Positions 1 through 8,184 of a stretch of 64,000 bases of DNA are shown here, in pieces. Position numbers and translations under genes: made by a program. The DNA comes from Rothia nasisuis (lineage in GTDB: Bacteria > Actinomycetota > Actinomycetes > Actinomycetales > Micrococcaceae). The stretch covers positions 232,570-296,569 of the forward strand of contig NZ_CAKMSB010000003.1 in NCBI RefSeq assembly GCF_928381405.1. Direction: 5' to 3'. How positions within the stretch are numbered: position 1 is the stretch's first letter; each line of letters opens with the position of its first letter. The notes under the pieces are model-generated. The model was not told where the DNA came from. It did not search any database and worked only from the letters and a program-made list of their open reading frames with translations.

Positions 1-102
1 TTTCAGGGAGGGCATGCCGCTGATGCGCCCGGAAATATCGAGGGCGGTGTCGCCACGGCTAAGGGCCTCGGTAAGGTCTTGGACGGTAGTGATGGTTGAC
101 AT
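1..102 (-). CDS. 5' end of an unidentified gene running off the left edge
   Basis: An open frame starts with ATG at 102-100 and runs leftward for 34 codons to the window edge without a stop. The visible protein begins MSTITTVQDLTEALSRGD, and a hydrophobic, glycine-rich segment follows. The pattern vaguely recalls the N-terminus of right-handed beta-helix proteins, but too little is visible to name a function. It is divergent from the monooxygenase gene at 260, so the 157-base gap between them should hold both promoters. Confidence 0.5.
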   Translation of the reverse strand, partial: MSTITTVQDLTEALSRGDTALDISGRISGMPSLK

Positions 103-259
103 GGTATACCCTTCCGAAAGTAATTCATATATAAATCTTCTTTCCTCCAGCCTAGACCTCTCGCAGGGAAAAGCAAACCTTTCGAAATACTTTACAAGGA
201 AAGTTTTTAGAGGTAGGCTCAAATCATCGAAACAGCACCACCTATCGAAAGGTTCCACC

Positions 260-1378
260 ATGCAGTTCGGCATTTTCTCCGTCGGCGACGTCACCACCGA
301 CCCCACCACCGGCAAGACCCCCAGCGAGTATGAGCGTCAACACGCTATGGTCGAAATCGCCAAGAAGGCAGACGAAGTAGGGCTTGATGTCTTTGCCATG
401 GGCCAGCACCACAACCCACCCTTCATCGCCTCCTCACCAACTACCACCCTGGCCTACATAGCGGCCCAGACTAAAAACATTCAGCTCTCCACCGCAACCA
501 CGCTAATTACCACCACCGACCCCGTCCGCATCGCTGAGGACTACGGAACTCTGCAACACCTGACTGACGGGCGCATGGATATGATGCTGGGGCGCGGCAA
601 CACCGGCCCGGTCTACCCCTGGTTCGGCAAAGACATCCGCCAGGGCGTTAACCTGGCCATCGAAAACTACGCCCTGCTCCGCAAGCTCTGGAGCGAGAAG
701 ACTGTCAACTGGTCAGGCAACTTCCGCACCCCGCTCAACTCCTTCACCGTCACCCCCCAGCCCCTGGACGGCACCGCCCCCTTCGTCTGGCACGGCTCCA
801 TTCGCACCCCTGAAATCGCTGAACAGGCCGCCTACTACGGGGACGGTTTCTTCCACAACAACATCTTCTGGAACAAAGAGCACACGCAGCAGATGATCAA
901 CCTCTACCGCGAGCGCTACGAGCACTACGGCCACGGCAAGGCTGAGCAGGCCATCGTGGGCCTGGGCGGGCAGGTCTTTATGAGCAAGAGCTCCCAGGAC
1001 GCCGTTCGCTTCTTCCGCCCCTACTTCGACAACGCCCCGGTCTACGGCGGCGGCCCCTCGCTGGAAGACTTCACCGAGCAGACCCCGCTGACTGTGGGTT
1101 CACCCCAGCAGGTCATTGAGAAGACCCTCTCCTTCCGCGATTACGCCGGCGACTACCAGCGTCAGCTCTTCCTGGTAGACCACGCAGGCCTCCCTCTCAA
1201 GGAAGTTCTGAACCAGATCGACATGCTGGGCGAGCAGGTTGTGCCCGTACTCCGCGAAGAGTTCGCCAAGCTACGCCCCGCCGGCGTACCTGATGCCCCC
1301 GTCCACCCCCGCTACGCAGCCCACCTAGCCGAGCAGGGCAAGCGCGTCCCTGCCGTAGCCGGTGCGGATCGCACGTAG
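260..1378 (+). CDS. luciferase-like FMN-dependent monooxygenase, CE1758-type
   Basis: The 372-residue protein has the luciferase-like TIM-barrel pattern: an early MGQHHNPPF segment, then a threonine-rich strand, then the DYGTLQHLTDGR helix and an LGRGN loop. Enzymes of this class use reduced flavin and oxygen to oxidise a small substrate, which cannot be predicted here. The frame is open 82 codons further upstream, but that part looks non-coding; ATG 260 starts a typical MQFGIFSVGD N-terminus. A CE1759-type flavin reductase follows 36 bases downstream. Paired CE1758/CE1759 genes are a known actinobacterial arrangement, in which the second protein probably supplies reduced FMN. Confidence 0.88.
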   Translation: MQFGIFSVGDVTTDPTTGKTPSEYERQHAMVEIAKKADEVGLDVFAMGQHHNPPFIASSPTTTLAYIAAQTKNIQLSTATTLITTTDPVRIAEDYGTLQHLTDGRMDMMLGRGNTGPVYPWFGKDIRQGVNLAIENYALLRKLWSEKTVNWSGNFRTPLNSFTVTPQPLDGTAPFVWHGSIRTPEIAEQAAYYGDGFFHNNIFWNKEHTQQMINLYRERYEHYGHGKAEQAIVGLGGQVFMSKSSQDAVRFFRPYFDNAPVYGGGPSLEDFTEQTPLTVGSPQQVIEKTLSFRDYAGDYQRQLFLVDHAGLPLKEVLNQIDMLGEQVVPVLREEFAKLRPAGVPDAPVHPRYAAHLAEQGKRVPAVAGADRT

Positions 1379-1414
1379 AGCCGTAGCCCCACAGAACTGT
1401 TCAAGGAGAAGCAG

Positions 1415-2197
1415 ATGAGCAACCCCACCATTGCTGTGGTAACCGCCGGTATGGGCGAGCCTTCAACCACCAACCTGCTCGGTGAGAACCTGGCTCAGGC
1501 CACCGAGACTGCTCTGAGCCAGGCAGGCCTACAAGCCACCACCTTTACCTCCATCTCCCTTCGGGCTCTAGCTAAGGACATCACCAACCACTACCTCACC
1601 GGATTCCCTCTGGGTGGTCTGGCAACTGCCCTGGATCAGGTTCGGGAGGCTGATGCCCTCATTGTGGTCTCCCCGGTTTTCAAGGCCAGCCATTCCGGGC
1701 TTTTCAAGAGTTTCTGGGACTTGGTTGAAGACGGCTCCCTGGCTGGCAAGCCGGTTCTGATTGCCGCCACCGGTGGAACCGCCCGCCACTCTCTCATGCT
1801 CGAGACAGCCATGCGCCCCCTCTTTAGCTACCTCAAGGCCAACGTTGCACCCTCGGGTGTCTTCGCTGCCACCGATGACTTTGGTACCGACAGCACCCTC
1901 AGCTCCCGTGTAACCAAGGCGGCAGACGAGTTCGCTCAGCTGGTCCTTTGGCGGATCGGGGCCGCCACTCAAGGTAGGCAAAACCTGCAGTCCCCTGCCC
2001 CACTCGCCACAGCAGGCGGCGCCGCTCTAACCAAGAGCCCTAGCCACAGCGCACAGGATGTCAACGCCGGTTCCTTCTTTGGAATTCTTGATGAGAAGCG
2101 TGGCGGTAGCACCTCCCAGACCCAGTACAAGGCGCCCGGCCTTGAGGCTCTGAGCGTCACCCCCTTTGAGGAGCTACTCCAACGTAACGGTCAGTAG
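1415..2197 (+). CDS. NAD(P)H-dependent FMN reductase, CE1759-type partner of the monooxygenase
   Basis: The 260-residue protein has a flavodoxin-like fold. Residues 1-175 carry the pattern of NADPH-dependent FMN reductases: a beta strand ending in a GMGEPSTT phosphate-binding loop, an IVVSPVFKASHSGLFKSFWD segment, and an AATGG turn. The last 80 residues are less conserved and probably flexible. A good ribosome site (AAGGAG) precedes ATG 1415. It most likely reduces FMN for the adjacent monooxygenase and is co-transcribed with it. A terminator-like hairpin follows the stop codon. Confidence 0.87.
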   Translation: MSNPTIAVVTAGMGEPSTTNLLGENLAQATETALSQAGLQATTFTSISLRALAKDITNHYLTGFPLGGLATALDQVREADALIVVSPVFKASHSGLFKSFWDLVEDGSLAGKPVLIAATGGTARHSLMLETAMRPLFSYLKANVAPSGVFAATDDFGTDSTLSSRVTKAADEFAQLVLWRIGAATQGRQNLQSPAPLATAGGAALTKSPSHSAQDVNAGSFFGILDEKRGGSTSQTQYKAPGLEALSVTPFEELLQRNGQ

Positions 2198-2216
2198 CCC
2201 ACAAAACGGTACACAA

Positions 2217-2271
2217 GATATCTGCGGAGCAGGAGCCCCCACTCTGCAGATGTCTATTTTTATCCCCTCTT
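2217..2271 (+). terminator. intrinsic terminator after the monooxygenase/reductase pair
   Basis: ATCTGCGGAG and CTCTGCAGAT form a 10-bp stem with one G-U pair, followed by GTCTATTTTTA. It ends the two-gene operon. The remaining 275 bases up to the MarR gene show no further gene; they should hold its promoter. Confidence 0.7.
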
Positions 2272-2546
2272 TCATCGCAACCCGTCATACATAAGCCCAA
2301 GTGAAACCGATACAGTAAATTAACCCGTCTTAATATTTCACACACATATTTCGTACAGGTGCTCTGCGAACTAGTCTGAAATTAAGGGCTATTCAAAGGT
2401 TCTGATTCCCAGCTCCCTAAACTCACACTCACTGTGGGCCCAGGTCGCTTGGTCACTTTTGAAGAGGCCTCATTAATAGGGATTTTCTGAGAAAGTCTCC
2501 TGACCCGTTCCTACCCCAACGGCGGGTAGTTAGGAGAGGAGGTTTG

Positions 2547-3044
2547 ATGGGCGCACCTACCCCATCCGCTAGCTTTACCGGGCAGCAGAAAAAGCTGTGG
2601 GAGATTTATACCGATGCTCTAGCAGCTCTCAACCATAAACTTGACCGTTGCCTCAAAGAAGAAGCAAACATAAAACTAGCGGAATACCGCATTCTGGCAG
2701 CTCTCATGGTTTCAGCCAGCACACCGGATTCCGCACCCGATTCTGTAGTGCGCATGCGCGACCTTGCGCGCGCAACCCGCGTCTCGGCATCCAGACTCAC
2801 CTATCAAATTAATGTGCTCGCCGAGAACGGCTGGGTCACTAAGGTTCAGGTTCCCGACGACAGGCGCGGTAAGGGTGTCTCTATCACGCAGCTAGGTCGG
2901 CAGGTCTACCGAGGAGCTGAGCCCGTGTACACTCGCGAGGTACAGCACGCTGTTTTCAGTGACTTTGACCCTCGTGCAGCTGGGGCAGTCACCGAATTTT
3001 CGCGCTCTATTCTTGACCGCGTTGAGCAGCACACCAAACGGTAG
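2547..3044 (+). CDS. MarR-family transcriptional regulator
   Basis: The 165-residue protein has a winged-helix layout: a helical N-terminus, an AEYRILAAL helix, a recognition region MRDLARATRVSASRLTYQIN, and a wing with the DDRRGKG motif typical of MarR proteins. It presumably binds DNA as a dimer and responds to a small ligand. A strong AGGAGAGGAGG precedes the start; TTG 2544 lies only one base after it, so ATG 2547 is preferred. Its position after the monooxygenase pair, on the same strand, suggests it may control that pair; this is inference. Confidence 0.85.
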   Translation: MGAPTPSASFTGQQKKLWEIYTDALAALNHKLDRCLKEEANIKLAEYRILAALMVSASTPDSAPDSVVRMRDLARATRVSASRLTYQINVLAENGWVTKVQVPDDRRGKGVSITQLGRQVYRGAEPVYTREVQHAVFSDFDPRAAGAVTEFSRSILDRVEQHTKR

Positions 3045-3068
3045 GCACTCCATTGACCCCACCACAAA

Positions 3069-3097
3069 GGCCGATGCACCTGGGGGTGCACCGGCCT
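3069..3097. terminator. hairpin between convergent genes
   Basis: GGCCGATGCACC pairs with GGTGCACCGGCC with a small bulge, in the gap between the rightward MarR gene and the leftward membrane-protein pair. There is no long T-run on either side, so it is a probable two-way terminator. Confidence 0.6.
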
Positions 3098-3132
3098 CTT
3101 GAGGCTGTCGGTCTTGGCACTAACTCCCGGGC

Positions 3133-3348
3133 TTATTGGTTGGCTTTGGGTATGGTTCCGGTGCGCTGGGCCTTGTAGAGCTGTTCGCGGTTGGCTAAAA
3201 TAACCAGGGCCAGGGAGTTGAGGGCCAGACCAACAATAAAGATAATCCAGCCCACGACCATCAGAGAGGTACCGCTCAATATTGCGCCCACAATGAGCGC
3301 AACCACTGAGACCAGATAGGCCGGCGAAAGAAGAAAACGGGTATCCAT
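3133..3348 (-). CDS. small two-helix membrane protein, paralogue of its neighbour
   Basis: The 71-residue protein is nearly all membrane: helices at about residues 9-27 and 31-53, then a short basic tail. I do not recognise a family. It shares the pattern LSPAY-x(2)-S-[LV]-VA with a VGA turn and a second glycine-rich helix with the gene directly upstream (3371..3757), so the two are probably tandem paralogues. They are 22 bases apart and look co-transcribed. Confidence 0.7.
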   Translation of the reverse strand: MDTRFLLSPAYLVSVVALIVGAILSGTSLMVVGWIIFIVGLALNSLALVILANREQLYKAQRTGTIPKANQ

Positions 3349-3370
3349 GGGTTACCTCACCGTCTGATGG

Positions 3371-3757
3371 TTAGCGGACGTGGGGGCGGGGCGAGCGAGC
3401 TCGGGGGCGGAAGATACGGTTATCAGTGGGGTTCTCGGCAGAGACTACCTGGTGAGATTCGGTGACGGCCTCCGGCTCACCGTCCTGAGCACCCTCAGGC
3501 TGACTCCCCTGCTCCTCGTCCACAGGCTCACCCTCTTGGGCCCCATTACCTTGACCGGCAATGAGAGCCGGGAGGGGGCCACCCTTAACGCGCTGAATCA
3601 TAATGAGGGTGGCAAAAATATTCAGAGCAACACCGCCCAGCAGGGCTCCCCAGCCCAGCACTAAAACCCAAGTTGTACTCATACCGATCATCAGAGCACC
3701 CACACAGACAGCTACCAGTGATGTGAAGTAGGCGGGCGAGAGGTCTTTGGTGTTCAT
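3371..3757 (-). CDS. two-helix membrane protein with acidic cytoplasmic tail
   Basis: The 128-residue protein has two membrane helices at about residues 10-28 and 31-53, like its shorter downstream paralogue. A tail of about 70 residues follows, rich in Glu, Gln and Gly and ending in a basic Arg/Pro stretch. The tail looks disordered. Function unknown. About 300 bases separate its start from the end of bioB; they hold no gene that I can see, only weak inverted repeats and a lone CTTATTCATA motif near 3898 resembling the ends of the repeats found at 33-35 kb. Confidence 0.68.
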   Translation of the reverse strand: MNTKDLSPAYFTSLVAVCVGALMIGMSTTWVLVLGWGALLGGVALNIFATLIMIQRVKGGPLPALIAGQGNGAQEGEPVDEEQGSQPEGAQDGEPEAVTESHQVVSAENPTDNRIFRPRARSPRPHVR

Positions 3758-4054
3758 GGGTCCTGATTCTACGAGGTGTATGAGAGGGGTATCACGTATC
3801 TTTATCTTCTATGAAACAAAGAATATAAAGCCGGGGCTCCCTCGTATTCCCTAAATACATTCCTAGGGCACGATTACAGCCACACGTGCAGTGACACTTA
3901 TTCATAGTAGGTTAAGATTCTCAGAATTTCTTGAGTATCTGCTTGACGGTGCCTCATATCACCCCCAAGGCACCCGGTGAGACTGAGCACCCCGGTGTGC
4001 TGCCTCAACCACCTCGCGTCAGGGGTGGTGTTTGACTGTGGGCTGTGTGCCGAG

Positions 4055-5290
4055 CTAGAAGTTGGGCGCGGTTCCCGTCCCAACACCTCGGCGGCGAATC
4101 TCGGGAACAACCACCTGGGGCGCACGCAGGTTAGCGGAGCGAACGCCAGCCCCAGCCTCCCCTGCGAGCGCATGAGTACCGCAGGCCCCAGAGCTACACC
4201 CACCACAACCGCCAGACGCCCCGCAGGGAGCGGGCGCTGTTGCGGTTTCTTGAGCAAGGTCTACGCCGTGGGCGCGCAGGTATTCCTCATGCTCAGCAAC
4301 CAGGTCACGGTTTTCAGCGCCAAACACCACAAAACCACCGTCACGAATCATTCTCAGGTCATCGAGGGCCGACTGGCCGGTGGAGGTCAGGTAGTCCCCC
4401 AAAAAGAGGGAGTTAACCACGTGCAGAGCCAGAGGCTGGAGCGAACGCAGGTGCATTTCACGACCTCCCGCCATGCGGAGCTCTTTCTCGGGAGCAACCA
4501 GACGAACGGCTGCCAGTATCCGCAGGCAGCGCATGGGGGTGAGTTCCCAGGTGCCCGCCAGTGGGGTTCCCTCAAAGGGCATGAGGAAATTGACGGGAAT
4601 GGAGTCGCCACCCAGGTCACGCAAGGCAAAAATAGCATCAACCAGTTGTTCGTCGGTTTCTTTCATGCCCACAATCAGTCCCGAACAGGCCGAGAGTCCG
4701 GCGGACTGGGCCTTATCGACGGTGGCGAGGCGGTCGGCATAGGTGTGGGTGGTGCAGATGTCTGCGTAGTGGTCTTCGCTGGTATTGAGGTTGTGGTTGT
4801 AGGCGTCCACTCCGGCCTGCTTGAGGCGGTCGGCCTGGCCGTCCTTAAGAATGCCGAGGCAGGCGCAGACCTCAACCTGCGGGTGTTCCTCTTTGAGTCC
4901 TTCGACCATGGTGGCAACTCGCTCCACGTCGCGGTCGGTGGGGCCTTTGCCGGAAGCGACCATGCAGACGCGAGAGGCACCGCCTGCAATACCGTAGCCG
5001 GCCTGTTTGACGGCCTCATCAGCTTTAATCCAGGAGTACTTGAGCACGTCAGCTTCGGATCCCAGACGCTGGGAGCAGTAGGTGCAGTCTTCGGGGCAGA
5101 GCCCGGATTTGAGATTGACCAGGTAGTTGACCTTGACGGTGTTGCCGAAGTAGTGGCGGCGCAGACGGGCGGCGGCATCGACCAGGGCAAAGGTTTGAGC
5201 GTCGGTGGCGGCCAGGGTGGCAAGAGCTTCGGAGCGGGTGGCTGGCTCACCAGTCAGCACGCGGTCAGCGATAGCAGAAAAGTCAGTCAT
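4055..5290 (-). CDS. bioB: biotin synthase, with C-terminal cysteine-rich extension
   Basis: BioB inserts sulfur into dethiobiotin, the last step of biotin synthesis. The radical-SAM motif CPEDCTYC is present (Cys65, Cys69, Cys72). Cysteines that appear to match the second-cluster ligands are at 109, 142 or 144, and 202, with arginines in the [12 protein letters not shown] segment. The protein is 411 residues, about 65 more than E. coli BioB. The extra tail carries a [16 protein letters not shown] cluster (Cys356, 362, 365, 370) that could bind a metal or Fe-S cluster. ATG 5290 is chosen; a GTG lies five codons upstream. A perfect 17-base palindrome matching BioQ-type operators lies just upstream. 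Confidence 0.93.
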   Translation of the reverse strand: MTDFSAIADRVLTGEPATRSEALATLAATDAQTFALVDAAARLRRHYFGNTVKVNYLVNLKSGLCPEDCTYCSQRLGSEADVLKYSWIKADEAVKQAGYGIAGGASRVCMVASGKGPTDRDVERVATMVEGLKEEHPQVEVCACLGILKDGQADRLKQAGVDAYNHNLNTSEDHYADICTTHTYADRLATVDKAQSAGLSACSGLIVGMKETDEQLVDAIFALRDLGGDSIPVNFLMPFEGTPLAGTWELTPMRCLRILAAVRLVAPEKELRMAGGREMHLRSLQPLALHVVNSLFLGDYLTSTGQSALDDLRMIRDGGFVVFGAENRDLVAEHEEYLRAHGVDLAQETATAPAPCGASGGCGGCSSGACGTHALAGEAGAGVRSANLRAPQVVVPEIRRRGVGTGTAPNF

Positions 5291-5309
5291 AGAACCAGTC
5301 AACACCGTT

Positions 5310-5326
5310 TTTGAACAGTGTTCAAA
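5310..5326. promoter_or_regulatory. probable BioQ operator upstream of bioB
   Basis: TTTGAACAGTGTTCAAA is a perfect 17-base inverted repeat, 20 bases upstream of ATG 5290. It overlaps a possible -10 element (GATAAT on the bioB strand). Actinobacterial BioQ, a TetR-family repressor, is known to use TGAAC/GTTCA half-sites, and a TetR gene lies 0.9 kb away. Repression of bioB by steric block is the likely role. Confidence 0.75.
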
Positions 5327-5350
5327 TTATCTAGGTTTATGACATCAGCT

Positions 5351-5413
5351 AGGTACCATTTGAGTCAGAAAAACCCACGAACTAGGTGGGTATTTCTGAT
5401 TCAGATGGTACCT
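5351..5413. repeat. 28-bp inverted repeat between bioB and the BioB-like gene
   Basis: Arms at 5351-5378 (starting AGGTACCATTTGAGTCAGAA) and 5386-5413 match over 28 positions with three differences, around a 7-base spacer. It follows the stop of the BioB-like gene on the minus strand and could terminate or stabilise that transcript. The stem is longer than usual for a terminator and no T-run follows. Confidence 0.75.
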
Positions 5414-5428
5414 TTCACAAAAAGAGGG

Positions 5429-6124
5429 TTAGGAGCCGCAACCCCCAGAACCGCAGGCACAGTTACCCCCACACCCACCGGCCTTCGCACCTGCCAACGC
5501 TACCCGAGCGTAGGTTTCAACATCCTCAACACCCAAATCGCGCAGGAGCTCGGTGTACTCGGCAACCAGGTCTCGCTCCCCCGCCCCCGCAACGGTCAGC
5601 CCAGAACCCTTAATCAGCCTAAGGTCCTCATAAATCAGTTGGGGGCGGGCCGGGTCAACAATCAGCTCCAACGAATCAACAGCCCCCACAGCCAGCGGTT
5701 GTAAGGAGCGTAGAGCACCCTCCCGAGAAGGGCCCAGGTGTAAGCTAGCGGCCGGAGCAGTAATACGGGCCGCAGCAATCACGCGCAGGGCTTCCATGGG
5801 CACAAGCGCACCCTCGCCGGTCACAAAGTCCAGGGCTAGGGCTCCGGGGCGGTCAGCAGTATCGAGCAGGGAGACGGTGAGCTCCTCAGCATCCAGCGGC
5901 GCGGGCACTTCAAGGCGCACGGCCGCCGTCGGTATTCCCGGTGCACCCGGCAGGTTAAGCACAGTCACACCGGTACCAAAATAGATACCGCGTAGCTCTG
6001 CTGCATACTCTATGAGGGCAAAGGTGGCTGCGGGGCTGGCACCGAGCACGTTGTAGATATCAGTTTCAGTAGCGGCTTCGCCAGCGCGCAGGCGCCGGGT
6101 GAGATCTGAAAAATTGAGGGTCAT
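5429..6124 (-). CDS. BioB-like protein without the radical-SAM core
   Basis: The 231-residue protein resembles both ends of the adjacent BioB but lacks its catalytic middle. Residues 1-52 match the BioB N-terminus (FSDLTRRLRAGEA, then FALIEYAAELRGIYFG). Residues about 108-200 match the BioB C-terminal arm ([43 protein letters not shown]-x(4)-LR-x-LGV). The CxxxCxxC motif and second-cluster cysteines are absent, so it cannot be a biotin synthase. Like BioB here, it ends in a Gly/Cys-rich tail (Cys218, 222, 224, 229). It lies upstream of bioB on the same strand. A scaffold or Fe-S supply role for BioB, as mycobacterial BsaP has, is possible but unproven. Confidence 0.8.
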   Translation of the reverse strand: MTLNFSDLTRRLRAGEAATETDIYNVLGASPAATFALIEYAAELRGIYFGTGVTVLNLPGAPGIPTAAVRLEVPAPLDAEELTVSLLDTADRPGALALDFVTGEGALVPMEALRVIAAARITAPAASLHLGPSREGALRSLQPLAVGAVDSLELIVDPARPQLIYEDLRLIKGSGLTVAGAGERDLVAEYTELLRDLGVEDVETYARVALAGAKAGGCGGNCACGSGGCGS

Positions 6125-6205
6125 GCAACCAATCTACTCCCCCACCCCGCGCCGGGCAGGGCATCGCCTCTCACCTCGCTGGGAGCGGACGGCCCGGTTG
6201 AGTAC

Positions 6206-6233
6206 TTGCACCCGGGCGTCTGTGAGCGACAAT
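6206..6233 (+). promoter_or_regulatory. probable promoter of the TetR/bioQ gene (leaderless start)
   Basis: TTGCAC (6206-6211), a 16-base spacer and GACAAT (6228-6233) form a plausible promoter. Transcription would begin at about 6240, the GTG codon itself, which suggests a leaderless mRNA. Such mRNAs are common in actinobacteria. Confidence 0.5.
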
Positions 6234-6239
6234 AGGGAG

Positions 6240-6827
6240 GTGGCTTTAACCCGTGAGAAAATTCTTGAAACCGCCCTACAGGTGCTTCGCTCCTACAGCC
6301 TGGCCGACCTATCGATGCGCCGCCTGGCAACCGAGCTAGGCGTCGCCCCCGGTGCACTTTACTATCACGTGAGAAATAAACAGGAACTTCTGGCATCTCT
6401 GGCCTCGCGCCTGCTGGCCGGAGTGACGCTAGAGCGGGAGGTGGCGCATTCACTTACGGCTCCCTTGGTTGTAGCCGGTGAAAACCTCTACCAAAAACTT
6501 ATTCCAGTTAAGGAATCTTCCGAAGTCATACGACTAGCCTTGGCCTTTCAACCCGTGATAGAAGATTCCGACCGGCTCACTCTACGTGACGAGTTCGAAG
6601 ACTACTTCACACGGGTGCTGGGCACAGCGCAGCCAGCCCTAGCCGCTGACTCCCTGCTTCACCTAGCCCTTAGCTTCATTGAGCAGGAGCAAACCCGAGC
6701 CCTCTTAACCGGCGGTGACCCGCCGAAGCAACCACCGGCGTCCTACTCAACCGCCCTCACCGCCCTCATTGCGGGCTTTACCCCTCAATCCACCTCACAG
6801 AAAGACTCCCGTGACCCTTCGCGTTGA
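6240..6827 (+). CDS. bioQ: TetR-family regulator, probably BioQ
   Basis: The 195-residue protein opens with a TetR DNA-binding domain (TREKILETALQVL, then MRRLATELGVAPGALYYHVRNKQELL) followed by a variable ligand domain. It is divergent from the biotin genes, as BioQ often is, and a TGAAC/GTTCA palindrome lies before bioB. BioQ represses biotin genes when biotin is plentiful. GTG 6240 fits the promoter seen at 6206-6233; GTG 6222 is an alternative. The gene overlaps galactokinase by 17 bases, so the two are probably co-transcribed, though no functional link is evident. Confidence 0.75.
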   Translation: MALTREKILETALQVLRSYSLADLSMRRLATELGVAPGALYYHVRNKQELLASLASRLLAGVTLEREVAHSLTAPLVVAGENLYQKLIPVKESSEVIRLALAFQPVIEDSDRLTLRDEFEDYFTRVLGTAQPALAADSLLHLALSFIEQEQTRALLTGGDPPKQPPASYSTALTALIAGFTPQSTSQKDSRDPSR

Positions 6828-8184
6828 ACCTTCCTGGGCAACCCTCCCCGACCATCATCAGCAGGTGGAGACTGCCCGTGCCGCCTTTCGTGAAAAATAT
6901 GGTCAGGAGCCCGACGGCGTCTGGTCAGCCCCCGGCCGCCTCAACCTGCTCGGTGAGTATATCGACTTTTTAGGGGGTTCATGTCTGCCCATGCCCCTGC
7001 CCTACCGCACCTATGTGGCGGGCAAGCTACGCACTGACGGGGTGCTACGAGCCGCGTCCCTACAGATGCCCGGCGATGACCGTACTGTGGTGATTCGTGA
7101 GATTACTCCCGGCACCATCAAGGGCTGGTTCACCTATGTGGCCGGTGTGGCCTGGGCTATGAATCGTGAGGGTGGCAAGGACATCGCTCTGCCCCATCAT
7201 TTTGGCGCTGACCTGCTCATCACTTCACAGGTTCCGGTGGGCGGCGGGCTATCCTCGTCCGCAGCAATTGAGTGCTCTACCGCCCTGGCCTTGCTAGATC
7301 TTTCCTGCCCCCTGCGGCAGGACTGCGACTGCACTGAGGCCCTTCCATCAGACCTCTCCCCCGTCAATGATGCGCTGCGTGCCCGCCTGGCCCAGGTCTG
7401 TATTCGGGCCGAGAACGAGGTGGCTGGGGCGCGCACTGGTGGCCTGGACCAGACTACGTCCCTGCGTTCAGCACCGGGCAAGGCACTGGTCATTGACTTT
7501 AGGGACTTCTCCATTCAGCCCCTGGCTGTTGATCTGGCTAGCGCCAATCTGGCCTGGCTAGTTATTAATACCAATACCCCACACGAGCTGGCCGGGGGTG
7601 AGTTCGCTGCCCGCCGCGCGGCTAATGAGGCTGTGACTGAGGCTATGAATCTCGATTTTCTGCGCAACGCCCTACCCCAGGATCTCACCTGCATCGGTTT
7701 ATCCGAGCGTGAGGCCAAGCAGCGCCGTCTTGATTTGGTTGATCAGACCGTCAACCGTTCCCTGGTTGCGCTTGAGGAATCGGGCCGCACCCTGGACTTC
7801 CCGCGTGGTTGGGTGCGCCACACCCTGCACGACATGACATTGGTGGAGCGCGCCGCCCACCTGCTGTCAGCTACGGACGCCAGTGGGCAGGTTGACTGGG
7901 TTGAGCTGGGGCATCTGCTGACTGAGAGCTTCGTATCAATGCGCGATGAACTGCGGGTCTCACGCCCCGAGATTGACCTGGCCGTTGATATCTGTTTGAA
8001 TGCTGGGTCTCTGGGTGCCCGCTTGGTGGGTGGCGGCTTTGGCGGGGCGGTCATGGCACTGATGCCTGCGCATCTGATTGAGAAAACCGCAGAGCAGGTG
8101 GCCCTAGCCTACGCCCAGGCTGGCTACGCCGACCCTGAGTTCTTACCCATGGTGGCGGGCTTCCCGGCAGACCGGGATCTCTAA
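6811..8184 (+). CDS. galK: galactokinase
   Basis: GHMP-family sugar kinase of 457 residues that phosphorylates galactose at C1 in the Leloir pathway. Motif 1 is GRLNLLGEYIDFLGG at residues 42-56: most galactokinases have GEHTDYNGG, so the sugar-contacting His is Tyr here while the Asp is kept. Motif 2, PVGGGLSSSAAIE at 142-153, is the ATP-phosphate loop. Motif 3 near the end is GARLVGGGFGGAVMAL. Start GTG 6811 lies inside the end of the TetR gene. No other galactose gene is nearby. The altered motif 1 leaves room for a different sugar substrate. Confidence 0.83.
   Translation: MTLRVEPSWATLPDHHQQVETARAAFREKYGQEPDGVWSAPGRLNLLGEYIDFLGGSCLPMPLPYRTYVAGKLRTDGVLRAASLQMPGDDRTVVIREITPGTIKGWFTYVAGVAWAMNREGGKDIALPHHFGADLLITSQVPVGGGLSSSAAIECSTALALLDLSCPLRQDCDCTEALPSDLSPVNDALRARLAQVCIRAENEVAGARTGGLDQTTSLRSAPGKALVIDFRDFSIQPLAVDLASANLAWLVINTNTPHELAGGEFAARRAANEAVTEAMNLDFLRNALPQDLTCIGLSEREAKQRRLDLVDQTVNRSLVALEESGRTLDFPRGWVRHTLHDMTLVERAAHLLSATDASGQVDWVELGHLLTESFVSMRDELRVSRPEIDLAVDICLNAGSLGARLVGGGFGGAVMALMPAHLIEKTAEQVALAYAQAGYADPEFLPMVAGFPADRDL

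Noticed and set aside
14..259. N-terminal extension of the first monooxygenase
   Set aside because: It covers the divergent gene start and promoter region, and family members begin at the ATG at 260.
3977..5314. Long rightward open frame (445 codons) opposite bioB
   Set aside because: It mirrors bioB on the other strand, lacks family features, and bioB is unmistakable.
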